From Burkholderiaceae bacterium (GTDB lineage: Bacteria; Pseudomonadota; Gammaproteobacteria; Burkholderiales; Burkholderiaceae_C): a stretch of DNA of 64,000 nucleotides. The stretch spans positions 1,860,001 to 1,924,000 of the forward strand of contig CP126124.1 in the NCBI GenBank assembly GCA_030123545.1. The letters are read 5' to 3'. Under the pieces are notes generated by a model, which worked only from the letters and a program-made list of their open reading frames with translations, made no database searches and was not told the origin of the DNA. Of the stretch, positions 1 to 9,003 are shown piece after piece. How positions within the stretch are numbered: the first letter of the stretch is position 1; every line of letters starts with the position of its first letter. Both the position numbers and the translations under genes were made by a program.

Positions 1-1
1 C

Positions 2-1306
2 GAGCGCGACGACGGCATCCATCCGTACTCCGGCCATGATCCCGACCCGGCCTACAACAACTATCTGCGCGAGCAGGGCTTTGGCGGTGATAACCCGTGG
101 GAAAGCTGGGCCAACTCGACCGTGGGTGAGGACGGCGACTTGCGGTCGGGCTGGTTCCTGAAGTATTCCAACCGTCCCGCGCGCATTCCCGACGAGCATT
201 CCGAAACGCCGTACATCACGCGTCGCGCGATGGACTTCATCTCCACTGCGGGCGACCAGCCGTGGTGCCTGCATCTGTCGTACATCAAGCCGCACTGGCC
301 GTACATCGTCCCGGAGCCCTATGCCAGCATGTACGGGCCCGAAGATGCACTGCCGGTCGTGCGCAGCGAGAGCGAGCGGCAGGATCCGCATCCGCTCTAC
401 GGCGCGATGATGAATCACCGCGTCTCCAGGACTTTCTCGCGCGAAGGCGTGCGCGAGGCGGTCATGCCGGGCTATATGGGGCTGATCAAGCAGATCGACG
501 ACCAGCTCGGCCGCCTGTTCGCGTTCATGGAGGAGCGCGGACTGATGGAGAACACGATGATCGTGTTCACCTCCGACCATGGCGACTACCTGGGCGACCA
601 TTGGATGGGCGAGAAGGACTTGTTCCACGAGCCGGTCATTCGCGCGCCGCTGATCATCTACGATCCGGACCCGCGCGCGGATGCGACGCGCGGCACGCGC
701 TGCGATGCGCTGGTTGAGGCGGTCGACGTCGCGCCCACGTTGCTCGACGTCTATGGCGGCCAGGCGGTGCCCCATGTCATCGACGGCCGATCGCTGCGCC
801 CGCTGCTGTTTGGTGAACGTCCTGCCGATTGGCGCCAAGCGGTGGTGTGCGAGTACGACTACGCATTCCAGGAGTCGCGCATCGAACTCGACGCGAAGCC
901 GCGCGAATGCTGGATGCGCATGATTTTCGATGGCCGCTGGAAGTACGTGCTGATCGAGAACTACCGCCCGATGCTGTTTGACCTGCAGCAGGATCCGCAT
1001 GAGTTCGACGATCTCGGTGCCTCCGAGGCGCCGGAGCATGTCGCGGCGCGCGCTCGCCTGCACGAGGCATTGTTTCGCTGGGCGCGTCAGCCGCGCCAGC
1101 GCGTCACCGTTCCCGACGGCGCGATCGAGTCCACCGAGGTCCAGGCTCGGATCTCTGAAGGCGGCATTCTGATCGGCTACTGGGACGAGGCGGATCTTGC
1201 CGAGGCCCGCCGGCACTTCAAGCCAAGGTTCGCTTCGACCAATCCGCTCGTCAAGGCCACACTCGATCGACTGACGACTTCCCTAGGAGAAGAACATGGC
1301 GCGTGA
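2..1306 (+). CDS. Sulfatase / phosphonate monoester hydrolase-like protein, 5' end cut by window
   Basis: An open frame runs from base 2 with no start codon in view; 434 residues are visible, so the N-terminus lies outside the window. The alkaline phosphatase superfamily fold is shown by SDHGDYLGDH with the following W-M-G-E-K-D-L (metal binding and substrate Lys), and by an upstream LSYIKPHWPY stretch, which looks closest to phosphonate monoester hydrolases and arylsulfatases. The formylglycine-forming C-x-P-S-R motif would be in the missing part, so sulfatase and phosphonate hydrolase cannot be separated. Its stop overlaps the start of the next cupin gene by 11 bases, so the two are probably translated together. 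Role in a catabolic operon is inferred from the permease, cupins and esterase that follow. Confidence 0.85.
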   Translation, partial: ERDDGIHPYSGHDPDPAYNNYLREQGFGGDNPWESWANSTVGEDGDLRSGWFLKYSNRPARIPDEHSETPYITRRAMDFISTAGDQPWCLHLSYIKPHWPYIVPEPYASMYGPEDALPVVRSESERQDPHPLYGAMMNHRVSRTFSREGVREAVMPGYMGLIKQIDDQLGRLFAFMEERGLMENTMIVFTSDHGDYLGDHWMGEKDLFHEPVIRAPLIIYDPDPRADATRGTRCDALVEAVDVAPTLLDVYGGQAVPHVIDGRSLRPLLFGERPADWRQAVVCEYDYAFQESRIELDAKPRECWMRMIFDGRWKYVLIENYRPMLFDLQQDPHEFDDLGASEAPEHVAARARLHEALFRWARQPRQRVTVPDGAIESTEVQARISEGGILIGYWDEADLAEARRHFKPRFASTNPLVKATLDRLTTSLGEEHGA

Positions 1307-1748
1307 AACACCCGATATCACCCGAAGCCAGACGGGGCTGGATGGCGTGTCCTGGAACATCCTCGGGCAGGTGTACGTGCCCAAGCAGGAAACCGACGAC
1401 AGCTTCGCGTGGCACGCGACGTTCCCGGCGGGAACCTTCGTGCCCCCGCACATGCACACGAAGCAGGAAGAGTATCTGCTGGTGCTGGACGGGCGCATCG
1501 ATTTGGAACTCGACGGCGAGAAGCAGTCCGCCGGCTCGGGCGACCTCGTGCGTCTGCCCCGGGGCATTCCCCATGCGTTCTTCAATAACTCCGGGAAGCC
1601 GGTGACCGCGCTGTTTTGGGTTGCACCGACCGGCCGCTTGCCTGATCTGTTCCGCCGCATCCATAACTTGGCCGATCCAGCGGAAGTCGTGAGGCTCTCG
1701 CCGCAGTATGACGTGGTATTTCCGCCCCCGGCATCGTCGGCTGGATAA
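1296..1748 (+). CDS. Cupin-domain protein, copy 1 of a tandem pair
   Basis: 150 residues, a single cupin beta-barrel. Metal-binding motif 1 is seen as PPHMHTKQEEY (two His and a Glu) and motif 2 as PRGIPHAFFN, so a metal site is likely. The start ATG lies inside the end of the sulfatase gene, with GGAGAAG just upstream, so translational coupling is probable. Small single cupins of this kind include dioxygenases, isomerases and sugar- or quercetin-related enzymes; nothing in the sequence decides between them. The following gene is a very close paralogue (roughly three quarters of residues identical by eye). The operon context suggests a step in breakdown of the sulfatase/hydrolase substrate. 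Confidence 0.85.
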   Translation: MARETPDITRSQTGLDGVSWNILGQVYVPKQETDDSFAWHATFPAGTFVPPHMHTKQEEYLLVLDGRIDLELDGEKQSAGSGDLVRLPRGIPHAFFNNSGKPVTALFWVAPTGRLPDLFRRIHNLADPAEVVRLSPQYDVVFPPPASSAG

Positions 1749-1786
1749 GCCGTGTCCACAGACCACTTCTCAAGGAGACCAGCGTG

Positions 1787-2236
1787 ATGCATGAAGCCTC
1801 GGGGATCACCCGCAACCAGTCCGGGTTGGACGGTGTGTCCTGGAACATTCTCGGGCAGGTGTACGTGCCCAAGCAGGTGACCGACGACAGCTTTGCATGG
1901 CATGCGACGTTTCCGGAGGAAACCTTCGTGCCGCCGCACATGCATCCAAAGCAGGACGAATACATCTTCGTGCTGGACGGCCACATCGACCTGCTGCTCG
2001 CAGGCAAGAAGCAGTACGCGGGCGCCGGCGACCTGGTGCGCATGCCGCGCGGAATTCCCCATGCGTTCTTCAACAACTCCGGCAAGCCCGTGACCGCGCT
2101 GTTTTGGGCGGCGCCGACAGGTCGCTTGCTCGATCTGTACCGCCGCCTCCACAACATGTCGAACCCGGCGGAAGTCGTTCGGGTCGCGCGCGAGTACGAC
2201 GTGGTGTTTTATCCGCCGGTTTCGTCGGCCGCATAG
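1787..2236 (+). CDS. Cupin-domain protein, copy 2 of a tandem pair
   Basis: About 149 residues, collinear with the preceding cupin along its whole length and with the same metal motifs (PPHMHPKQDEY and PRGIPHAFFN). Both copies share the blocks GLDGVSWNILGQVYVPKQ and NNSGKPVTALFW. AAGGAG at 1772-1777 is 9-10 bases before this ATG and 6-7 before an in-frame GTG at 1784, so either start is possible. Differences cluster in the loop after motif 1 and at the C-terminus, which would fit two copies with related but not identical substrates, or two subunits of a heteromer. Exact reaction unknown. Confidence 0.85.
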   Translation: MHEASGITRNQSGLDGVSWNILGQVYVPKQVTDDSFAWHATFPEETFVPPHMHPKQDEYIFVLDGHIDLLLAGKKQYAGAGDLVRMPRGIPHAFFNNSGKPVTALFWAAPTGRLLDLYRRLHNMSNPAEVVRVAREYDVVFYPPVSSAA

Positions 2237-2358
2237 CAGGCGGCGATAGCACGCAATCAGTCAACGTCGTCACGCAGGAGAAGACCCGGGCCGCCCGCGC
2301 GGCCTGGCCTGCCGACGCCAAGTCCCCACAACCCTCCATAGCGGAAAAAGGTGCCTTC

Positions 2359-3699
2359 ATGAATAGTCTGACGGGTATTGCGCCGGTATTGAGCCCGGCA
2401 ACAGCAGCGCTTTCGGTCCGGCGCAAGGCGTGGATCGTCACGGCCATGCTCACGGGTTTCATGGTGTTGAACTTCGCCGACAAGGCGGTGCTGGGGTTGG
2501 TCGCCAAACATGCGATGGCTGAACTGGGCCTCACACCGGTGCAGTTCGGCTTCATTGGCAGCAGCTTCTTTTTTCTATTCAGCTTGAGCGCCATTGCGGT
2601 AGGCATGGTGTCGAACCAGATTTCCAGCCGATGGCTGATCCTGATCCTGACGCTGGTTTGGGCCGGTGCCCAGTTTCCAATCCTGTTCGGCGGCGCTACC
2701 GTCCTGCTGATGAGCCGCATCGCGCTCGGCGCGGGCGAAGGCCCGGCACTGCCGGCGGCGCTCCACGCCACGCACCACTGGTTTCCGGCGCAGGACCGCG
2801 CGTTCCCGAGCAGCATCATCGCCGTCGGGCCGACCATCGGCGCAGCCGTCGCTGCGCCGGTGCTCACGCTGATCATCGAGTCACCCGCGCTCGGATGGCG
2901 TTGGGCCTTCGTCGTACTCGGTATCGCCGGGATCGCATGGGGGCTCGTGTGGGCCGTGGTCGGCCGGGACGGACCATACCGTACCGCGAAGGACGCGGCC
3001 GCTTGTGCCGGCGAGGCTACGTCTGTCACGGAAACACTTGGCAACGTACCGCTTTGGCGCGCGTTCACCTCCCGGGCGTGGGTCGCCGCCACGCTGGCCG
3101 GCTTCGCCTGTTTCTGGGCGCAAGGTGCGATGACCACCTGGGTTCCGCGCTACATCGGTGGTGTGCTTCATGTCGCGCCGACGCATGTCGGCATGGTGTA
3201 TGCGCTGCCGTGGGTGTTCGGCACGGTGCTGTTGCTGATCCTGGGTCTGGTTGGTCAGCGCATGATGCGCAGGGGCGTCACTTCGCGCTGGGCGGTCGCC
3301 GGGCTGTTCGGGCTGTCGCTGATCGCGTCCGGTGCGTGCCTGCTGCTGTTGCCTCACGTTGAAGGCGACGCAGCCATCGCGCTGATGACCGTCGGCTGGG
3401 GCGCATTCCTGGTGTTTCCGATGGCGCCCACCGCCATCGCTTACCTGGTCAATCCGAGCCAGCGCGCCGCGGTCATCTCTTCGCTGGTTGGTTGCGCTTC
3501 GGTGGGCGGTATCGTCGCCCCGACCGTGGTGGGCTGGTTCGTCGGGCACGCAGGCGGTGCGGAGCCGCTGGCGCGCGGCCTCAATCAGGCCTTCTCGGTG
3601 ACCGGCGTGCTGCTGCTGGCAGCAGGAATCGCCGCCGTGTGGTTGATGAATCCGGAAGCCACACGCGAGCGCCTGCAGCGCCGTGCGCGAGCCGCTTGA
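2359..3699 (+). CDS. MFS transporter (anion:cation symporter-like)
   Basis: 446 residues with about 12 hydrophobic segments in two halves, typical for the major facilitator superfamily. The first helix carries NFADKAVLG, as in the phthalate/tartrate (ACS) branch, where an N-x-x-D-R/K motif is common. I chose the ATG at 2359 because the long upstream in-frame extension overlaps the cupin gene in another frame and lacks membrane character. It probably imports the organic anion handled by the neighbouring hydrolases; the substrate cannot be read from sequence. A 122-base gap separates it from cupin 2, but no terminator is evident, so it likely belongs to the same operon. Confidence 0.85.
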   Translation: MNSLTGIAPVLSPATAALSVRRKAWIVTAMLTGFMVLNFADKAVLGLVAKHAMAELGLTPVQFGFIGSSFFFLFSLSAIAVGMVSNQISSRWLILILTLVWAGAQFPILFGGATVLLMSRIALGAGEGPALPAALHATHHWFPAQDRAFPSSIIAVGPTIGAAVAAPVLTLIIESPALGWRWAFVVLGIAGIAWGLVWAVVGRDGPYRTAKDAAACAGEATSVTETLGNVPLWRAFTSRAWVAATLAGFACFWAQGAMTTWVPRYIGGVLHVAPTHVGMVYALPWVFGTVLLLILGLVGQRMMRRGVTSRWAVAGLFGLSLIASGACLLLLPHVEGDAAIALMTVGWGAFLVFPMAPTAIAYLVNPSQRAAVISSLVGCASVGGIVAPTVVGWFVGHAGGAEPLARGLNQAFSVTGVLLLAAGIAAVWLMNPEATRERLQRRARAA

Positions 3700-3748
3700 G
3701 TCGGGCGCGGCACGAGCGCCGCGCCAACCGTTGACTTCGGGAGATGCG

Positions 3749-4606
3749 ATGCAATCCACGGTCTTTTCCCCGCAGTTCGATCCGGACCAGAGCGAAGCTG
3801 AATACAACCTGCGCCGGCGCCATGCGGATTTCCCTGAAATCCTGAAGCGTTGGCAAGCGTGGTCGAAGGAGACGCGCGCAGCGCTCTCCGTTCACGCGGA
3901 TCAGGCGTACGGACCGTCGGAGGATGAGAGGGTCGACCTCTTTCCGTCCACGCAAGCCGGCGCTCCGCTGCTGCTGTTCATCCATGGCGGTTACTGGCAA
4001 GGAGGCGACAAGAGCGACGTTTCATTCGTCGCGCGCCGTCTGGTCGAAGCCGGCATTGCCGTGGCGGTCAACAACTACGGGCTCGCACCACGTGTGCCGC
4101 TTGCCGCGATGGTCGAGCAGACGCGCCGGCTCGTGGCTTGGCTGCACCGCGAAGCCGCCCGCTTCGGCGCCGATCCGCAGCGTATCTTCCTGATGGGCCA
4201 TTCGGCCGGCGGGCATTTGGCCGCGATGATGCTGTCCGAACATGGACCGCGGGAGGCGGACGTGCGCTCCGCGCTGCGCGGCGCGTTCGCAATCAGTGGC
4301 CTGTTCGAACTGACGCCCCTGCTCACGACCTCGATCAACCACGCGATCGGCCTCGCGCCTGAAGACGCCGAGCGGCTCAGCCCGGCGCGCGCGCGGCGCG
4401 CCTGCGATGCGCCGCTGTGGACGCTGGTCGGCGCGGACGAAACCGAGTCGTTCCGCACGCAGGCCGGCTGGATCGCTGCCCAGTGGCGCAACGTGCGCCC
4501 GCTTCCAGGGGTGGCCGGCAAGCACCACTACACGGTACTCGACATCTTTCGCGACGCCGCGCACCCGTGCCGTGATGCGATCGTGAGCGCCGTGCTCGGC
4601 TCTTAG
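3749..4606 (+). CDS. Alpha/beta hydrolase, arylformamidase/esterase-like
   Basis: 285 residues from the ATG at 3749 (GGGAG just upstream); an in-frame ATG at 3683 overlaps the permease and is less likely. The oxyanion-hole motif HGGYWQGGDKS and the nucleophile elbow GHSAGGH (GxSxG) place it with the HGG-type esterases, closest in look to kynurenine formamidase and carbamate/amide hydrolases. The acid is probably the Asp in LVGADETES and the base the His in GKHHYTVLD. It ends the catabolic operon. Substrate unknown; formamidase activity would need no other kyn genes, and none are in the window. Confidence 0.82.
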   Translation: MQSTVFSPQFDPDQSEAEYNLRRRHADFPEILKRWQAWSKETRAALSVHADQAYGPSEDERVDLFPSTQAGAPLLLFIHGGYWQGGDKSDVSFVARRLVEAGIAVAVNNYGLAPRVPLAAMVEQTRRLVAWLHREAARFGADPQRIFLMGHSAGGHLAAMMLSEHGPREADVRSALRGAFAISGLFELTPLLTTSINHAIGLAPEDAERLSPARARRACDAPLWTLVGADETESFRTQAGWIAAQWRNVRPLPGVAGKHHYTVLDIFRDAAHPCRDAIVSAVLGS

Positions 4607-5041
4607 GCTGGCTTCTTCGCGGCTCATTTGGTCGATCTGCCGGTCGGCCGGGAAAAAGTGCAGCTCCCGTAGCGCCTGCCCCGCTGGCGGCCCAAGCTGC
4701 TGCGCCGCTTCGGGCGGCGGTGACGCACGGCCGCCAGGCGAGTCCCGGCATGCGGGGCCGTGTAAGCTGCCGCCCAATGCCCCTGTCCTGGAACGAAATC
4801 AAGTTCCGCGCCCTGGCGTTCTCGCGCCGCTGGCTGATGACGGAGTGAATGCGATGCGAGGGTCGGACGCAATGCAAGAAGCGCTGTTCACGGAGTTTGG
4901 CTATTGCGACCGACAGGGCGCCAGACACATCGAATTCGGCACCTGTTCGGCGACGATCTCGGCGCCAAATGGCTGAAGGATCGAGCAAGCTTCTTCAGCA
5001 CTCGCAATAACCGCTGATCTCTTCTCAACCCTGATTTCACC
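4607..5041 (+). other. 435-base gap with only decayed coding traces
   Basis: No intact gene of convincing composition is found between the hydrolase and the PfpI-family gene. The stretch holds a 23-codon start of an MmeI-like methylase (annotated separately) and short open pieces in shifted frames up to about 5015 that end in stops. It looks like a scar left by deletion or decay rather than a normal regulatory region. No clear promoter or hairpin was seen. Confidence 0.5.
4777..4848 (+). pseudogene. N-terminal remnant resembling an MmeI-type DNA methyltransferase
   Basis: The reading frame from ATG 4777 gives MPLSWNEIKFRALAFSRRW, followed by four residues and TGA at 4846. The S-W-N-E-I-(R/K)-x-R/K-A-x-x-F-S-x-x-W pattern is, as I recall, the conserved N-terminus of the type IIL restriction-modification (MmeI-like) family, whose members are about 900 residues long. 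Nothing downstream continues that family in any frame I could follow, so this would be a truncated leftover. A chance match over about 19 residues cannot be excluded. Confidence 0.4.
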
Positions 5042-5752
5042 ATGAACGACAAACACCTCACAATCGGCATCGTCGCCTTCCCCAACATGACTTCGCTCGA
5101 TGCTTTGGCGCCGTTCGAAGTCCTTGCGCGAACTCCAAACAGCACCACCCATCTTGTGTGGAAGGATCTCGATCCGGTGCGAGGAGACACGGGATTGACG
5201 GTCGTACCGTCGATCACATTCGAGGACGCGCCGCAGTTCGACGTAATAGTCGTTCCTGGTGGCCCGGGACAGAATGACCTGATGGCCGACGAGATGCTGC
5301 TTGCCTTCTTGCGCCGCCAAGCCAAAGGGGCGAAATGGATGACTTCCGTGTGCACGGGTTCGTTGCTGCTGGCGGCTGCTGGCGTGCTGACAGGCTACAA
5401 GGCGACCACCCATTGGATGTCGCTGGACTATCTCAGGCTCTTTCCGGTAGACGTAACGCCCGACCGTGTTGTTGTTGATCGCAACCGCGTCACGGGCGGC
5501 GGTGTGACCTCCGGCGTTGATTTTGGCTTCGTGCTACTGCAATTGCTCCGCGGCGAGCAACCCGCTAAGCTTGTTCAACTCCTTCTCGAGTATGACCCCG
5601 CTCCCCCTTTTCGCAGTGGACATCCCAACGTGGCGTCACAGGCCACCGTCGACGCCGCCCGAGAATTGGCAGCGCCCATGCTTGTGAAACGAGCGGCCGC
5701 TGCGCTTGCCGCCGCGCAGCGACTGCAAGCAGACCGGCCACCGGCGCCGTAG
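5042..5752 (+). CDS. DJ-1/PfpI family protein, isonitrile hydratase-like
   Basis: 236 residues. The fold is shown by the N-terminal VAFPNMTSLDALAPFEVL strand-helix unit, the VVPGGPGQ turn, and the nucleophile elbow SVCTGSLLL with Cys104. The layout (Asp near residue 20, Cys104 followed by Thr) matches the InhA isonitrile hydratase / GlxA-type amidase-like group rather than DJ-1 itself. Unlike GlxA there is no C-terminal AraC domain. Enzymes of this group hydrate isonitriles or act on small electrophiles; the true substrate is not known. No ribosome site of normal strength precedes the ATG. Confidence 0.8.
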   Translation: MNDKHLTIGIVAFPNMTSLDALAPFEVLARTPNSTTHLVWKDLDPVRGDTGLTVVPSITFEDAPQFDVIVVPGGPGQNDLMADEMLLAFLRRQAKGAKWMTSVCTGSLLLAAAGVLTGYKATTHWMSLDYLRLFPVDVTPDRVVVDRNRVTGGGVTSGVDFGFVLLQLLRGEQPAKLVQLLLEYDPAPPFRSGHPNVASQATVDAARELAAPMLVKRAAAALAAAQRLQADRPPAP

Positions 5753-5771
5753 TGGTGGCTTTATTCGGCTG

Positions 5772-7040
5772 ATGCAAATTTCCAGCCCGTCGAACTCGGT
5801 GATGGAGCGCAGCCCGCTCCCTTCGCCCGGTTGGTGGCTGGCCACGGTGGTGCTGGTCACGCTGAACCTGCGCCCGTTCCTCACCGCCATCGGTCCGCTG
5901 GCCCCGGCCATCGAGGCGCACACCGGCATGAGCCTGCAGGCGCTCGCCTGGCTCACGATGTTGCCGATGGCGCTGATGGGCGCGGGCACCTGGCTGGCGC
6001 CGGCGGTGTTGCGGCGCCTCGGTGAACGGCCCGCGATGACGCTAGCGCTGGCGCTGATTGCGCTCGGCTGCGCGCTGCGCCTGGTAGCGCTGCTGCCGGC
6101 GCTGCTGATCGGCACCGCGGCCTTGTGCGGCGCGGGCGTGGCGCTGGTGCAGGGCATGCTGCCGGGGCTGATCAAGCTGCACACGCCGCGGCGCGTCGCG
6201 CCGATGATGGGTCTGTACTCGGCGTCGCTGATGGTGGGCGGCGCCTTCGGCGCGCAGCTCTCGCCGCTGGCGATGCGCTGGGGTCTGGGCTGGCAGGCGG
6301 CGCTGGCGCTGTGGGCCGCGCCCGCGCTGCTGGCGCTGGGCCTGGCTTGGCATACGCTGGGGGCGATGGCGCGCCACGCCGCGCCGGGGTCGGCGAGCGG
6401 CGCGGACACCGGCTGGCTGCTGCGCCGCGGGCGCAGCTGGCTGCTCGTCGTGACCTTCGGCCTGATGAACGGCGGCTACGCGATCGTCGTCGCGTGGCTC
6501 GCGCCGCACTACCAGGAGCTGGGCTGGAGCGCGCCCAGCAGCGGCCTGCTGGTGGCCGTGCTGTCGCTGGCGCAGGCGGCCGCGGCGCTCACGCTGCCGG
6601 CCCTGGCGGCACGCCGGCTCGACCGCAGGCCCTGGATGTGGTTCGCGCTGGGCTGTCAGGCGCTGGGCTTTGCGATGCTCGCGTGGCGGCCGCTGGCCGC
6701 CCCGATGGCGACGGCGATCGTGCTCGGCATCGGCCTCGGCGGCTGCTTCGCGCTGATCATGGTGGTGGCGCTGGACCACCTGCACCAGCCGCAGCAGGCC
6801 GGCGCGCTGAACGCGCTGATGCAGGGCGGCGGCTTCATCATCGCCGCGCTGGCGCCGTGGGTGATGGCGGGCCTGCACCAGATCACCGGCGGTTTCAACG
6901 CGGGCTGGCTGACCCAGTTCGGCGCGGTGCTGGTGGTCGCGGCGCTGGTGACGCGGCTCGCGCCGGCGCACTATGACCGGGTGATGCGGGCGCCGGCTGC
7001 GCCGCACGCCGATCAACGGGCTGCGGAGCCGACTCCATGA
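5772..7040 (+). CDS. MFS transporter, CynX/NimT (YeaN) type
   Basis: About 422 residues with 12 predicted membrane segments. The first helix carries LVTLNLRPFLTAIGPL, characteristic of the CynX/NimT cyanate and nitroimidazole transporter branch. The start could also be ATG 5802, which removes ten residues before the first helix. The stop overlaps the start of kup in an ATGA arrangement, so the two are co-translated; this coupling to a potassium transporter is probably positional rather than functional. Substrate unknown. Confidence 0.85.
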   Translation: MQISSPSNSVMERSPLPSPGWWLATVVLVTLNLRPFLTAIGPLAPAIEAHTGMSLQALAWLTMLPMALMGAGTWLAPAVLRRLGERPAMTLALALIALGCALRLVALLPALLIGTAALCGAGVALVQGMLPGLIKLHTPRRVAPMMGLYSASLMVGGAFGAQLSPLAMRWGLGWQAALALWAAPALLALGLAWHTLGAMARHAAPGSASGADTGWLLRRGRSWLLVVTFGLMNGGYAIVVAWLAPHYQELGWSAPSSGLLVAVLSLAQAAAALTLPALAARRLDRRPWMWFALGCQALGFAMLAWRPLAAPMATAIVLGIGLGGCFALIMVVALDHLHQPQQAGALNALMQGGGFIIAALAPWVMAGLHQITGGFNAGWLTQFGAVLVVAALVTRLAPAHYDRVMRAPAAPHADQRAAEPTP

Positions 7041-8992
7041 GCCAACCCCCAGAGGTGCGGGCCGCGACCCGCCCCGACCGCCTGCGCGGCGAAACGGCCG
7101 AGCAGAAGGCCGAGCGTCAGAGCCCGGCCGAGCAGGCGCGGGTGGCGCTGGCGGTGCTCGGCATCGTCTATGGCGACCTGGGCACCAGCGCGATCTATTC
7201 GCTGCACGCGGTGTTCACCGGCGGCTCGGGGCGCCTTGCACCCGACCCGGTCAGCGTGATGGGCGTCGTGTCGCTGATGTTCTGGACGCTCATCATCGTG
7301 GTGTCGCTGAAATACATGGCCTTCGTCCTGCGCGCCGACAACCGGGGCGAGGGCGGCACTTTCGCGCTGATCGCGCTGCTGCGGCCGTGGCGCCACATCG
7401 ATCGGCCGCAGCGCCGCGCGCTGGTGCTGCTCGGGCTCGCCGGCGCATCGATGCTGTACGCCGGCATCATGATCACGCCGGCGATCTCGATCCTGAGCGC
7501 GGTCGAGGGCTTGCAGATCGCGTCGCCGGGGATGTCGCATTACGTGGTGCCGGCGACGATCGCGCTGCTGGTCGCGCTGTTCGCGGTGCAGCGCTTCGGC
7601 ACGGCACGCATCGGCGCGGCGTTCGGGCCGATCATGACGCTGTGGTTCGTCGCGATCGGGGCGCTTGGGGTGTGCGGCATTGCGCAGGCGCCGCAGGTGC
7701 TGGCCGCCGTCGATCCTCGGCACGCGGTGGCGTTCTTCCGCCGCGACGGGTTCGCCGCATTCGTGATCCTGTTCGCGGTGTTCCTGGTCACCACCGGCGC
7801 CGAGGCGATGTACGCGGACATCGGTCACTTCGGGCGCCGGCCGATCCGTCGGGTGTGGTTCTTCTTCGTGCTGCCGGCGCTGCTGCTGAACTATTTCGGG
7901 CAGGCGGCGATGCTGCTGCACGGCCCGGGCGCGGTGGCGCAGCCGTTCTTCCACCTCGCGCCGCCGTGGCTGCTGGTCCCGCTGGTGGTGCTGGCGACGC
8001 TGGCCACGATCATCGCATCGCAGGCGACGATCTCGGGGGCGTTCTCGATGACGCGACAGGCGGCGCAGCTCGGCATGATGCCGCGCTCGCGCGTGGTGCA
8101 GACCTCGGAGGAGACTTCGGGGCAGGTGTACGTGCCATTGGTGAACTGGGTGCTGATGGCGGCGGCGATCGTTCTGGTCGTGCTGTTCCGCAGTTCCGAC
8201 CGGCTGGCCAGCACCTACGGCATCAGCGTCAGCACCGCGATGGTCGTCACCACCGTGCTCGCGTTCTTCGTCGCGCGTGAGCGCGGCCGCTGGCCGCTCG
8301 CGGGGGCGCTGCTGTTCCTGGTGGGGTTTCTGCTCGTCGATCTGGCGTACTGGGGATCGAACGTGTTGCAGATCGTGCATGGCGGCTGGTTTCCGGTGCT
8401 GGTGGGGGCTTTGTTCTTCATCGTGATGTCGACCTGGCGCCGCGGCGGCGAGTTGCTGGCACGCCAGGCCGACAAGGACGCGATGTCCGTCGGCGACTTC
8501 GCGAAACAACTCGAGCACGATGCGGTCGCGCGCGTGCCGGGCACCGCGATCTTCCTCACGTTGCGCCTGGGCGATACGCCGCCGGCGCTCGGCCATCACG
8601 TCGAACGCAATCACGCGCTGCAGCGGCAGGTGGTGCTGCTCACGGTGTTGAGCGAAGACGTGCCGCGCACCAGCGGCGACGAGCGGCTGCAACTGGTGGG
8701 GCTGGCCGAAGGCTTCTACCGCGTCGTGCTGCGCTACGGCTACATGCAGCAGCCCAACGTGCCGTCCGAACTGGCCAACTGCAAGGCGCTGGGGTTGAAG
8801 ATCGACCTGAAGGAGGCGACCTACTATATCGAGCGCCTGTCGCCGGTCAGCGCGGGCGGTCGCCAGCGCGGCATGGCACGCTGGCGCGACCGCCTGCTGG
8901 GGGTTCTGATGCGCAATTCGATCGACGCCACCACCGGCTACCAGATCCCGAGCGACCAAGTGGTGGAGTTGGGCTTGCGCGTGCGTATCTGA
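7037..8992 (+). CDS. kup: KUP family potassium uptake protein
   Basis: 651 residues, the normal family length. The family signature is present near the N-terminus as GIVYGDLGTSAIY, followed by about 12 membrane helices to roughly residue 450 and a soluble C-terminal domain. It brings K+ in by symport with H+ at the inner membrane. The long N-terminal tail before the first helix is rich in charged residues. It starts within the stop codon of the upstream MFS gene and ends convergently with the minus-strand oxidase operon 11 bases away. Confidence 0.95.
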   Translation: MSQPPEVRAATRPDRLRGETAEQKAERQSPAEQARVALAVLGIVYGDLGTSAIYSLHAVFTGGSGRLAPDPVSVMGVVSLMFWTLIIVVSLKYMAFVLRADNRGEGGTFALIALLRPWRHIDRPQRRALVLLGLAGASMLYAGIMITPAISILSAVEGLQIASPGMSHYVVPATIALLVALFAVQRFGTARIGAAFGPIMTLWFVAIGALGVCGIAQAPQVLAAVDPRHAVAFFRRDGFAAFVILFAVFLVTTGAEAMYADIGHFGRRPIRRVWFFFVLPALLLNYFGQAAMLLHGPGAVAQPFFHLAPPWLLVPLVVLATLATIIASQATISGAFSMTRQAAQLGMMPRSRVVQTSEETSGQVYVPLVNWVLMAAAIVLVVLFRSSDRLASTYGISVSTAMVVTTVLAFFVARERGRWPLAGALLFLVGFLLVDLAYWGSNVLQIVHGGWFPVLVGALFFIVMSTWRRGGELLARQADKDAMSVGDFAKQLEHDAVARVPGTAIFLTLRLGDTPPALGHHVERNHALQRQVVLLTVLSEDVPRTSGDERLQLVGLAEGFYRVVLRYGYMQQPNVPSELANCKALGLKIDLKEATYYIERLSPVSAGGRQRGMARWRDRLLGVLMRNSIDATTGYQIPSDQVVELGLRVRI

Positions 8993-9003
8993 CGTGCCGG
9001 CGG

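Noticed and set aside
1897..2358. N-terminal extension of the MFS gene by about 154 residues
   Set aside because: The extension overlaps cupin copy 2 in another frame, has no hydrophobic segments, and a better start exists at 2359.
7013..8959. Very long minus-strand open frame opposite kup (about 648 codons)
   Set aside because: It is an antisense shadow of kup in GC-rich DNA, full of Arg/His/Gln runs and without any family likeness. The plus strand encodes an intact Kup protein.
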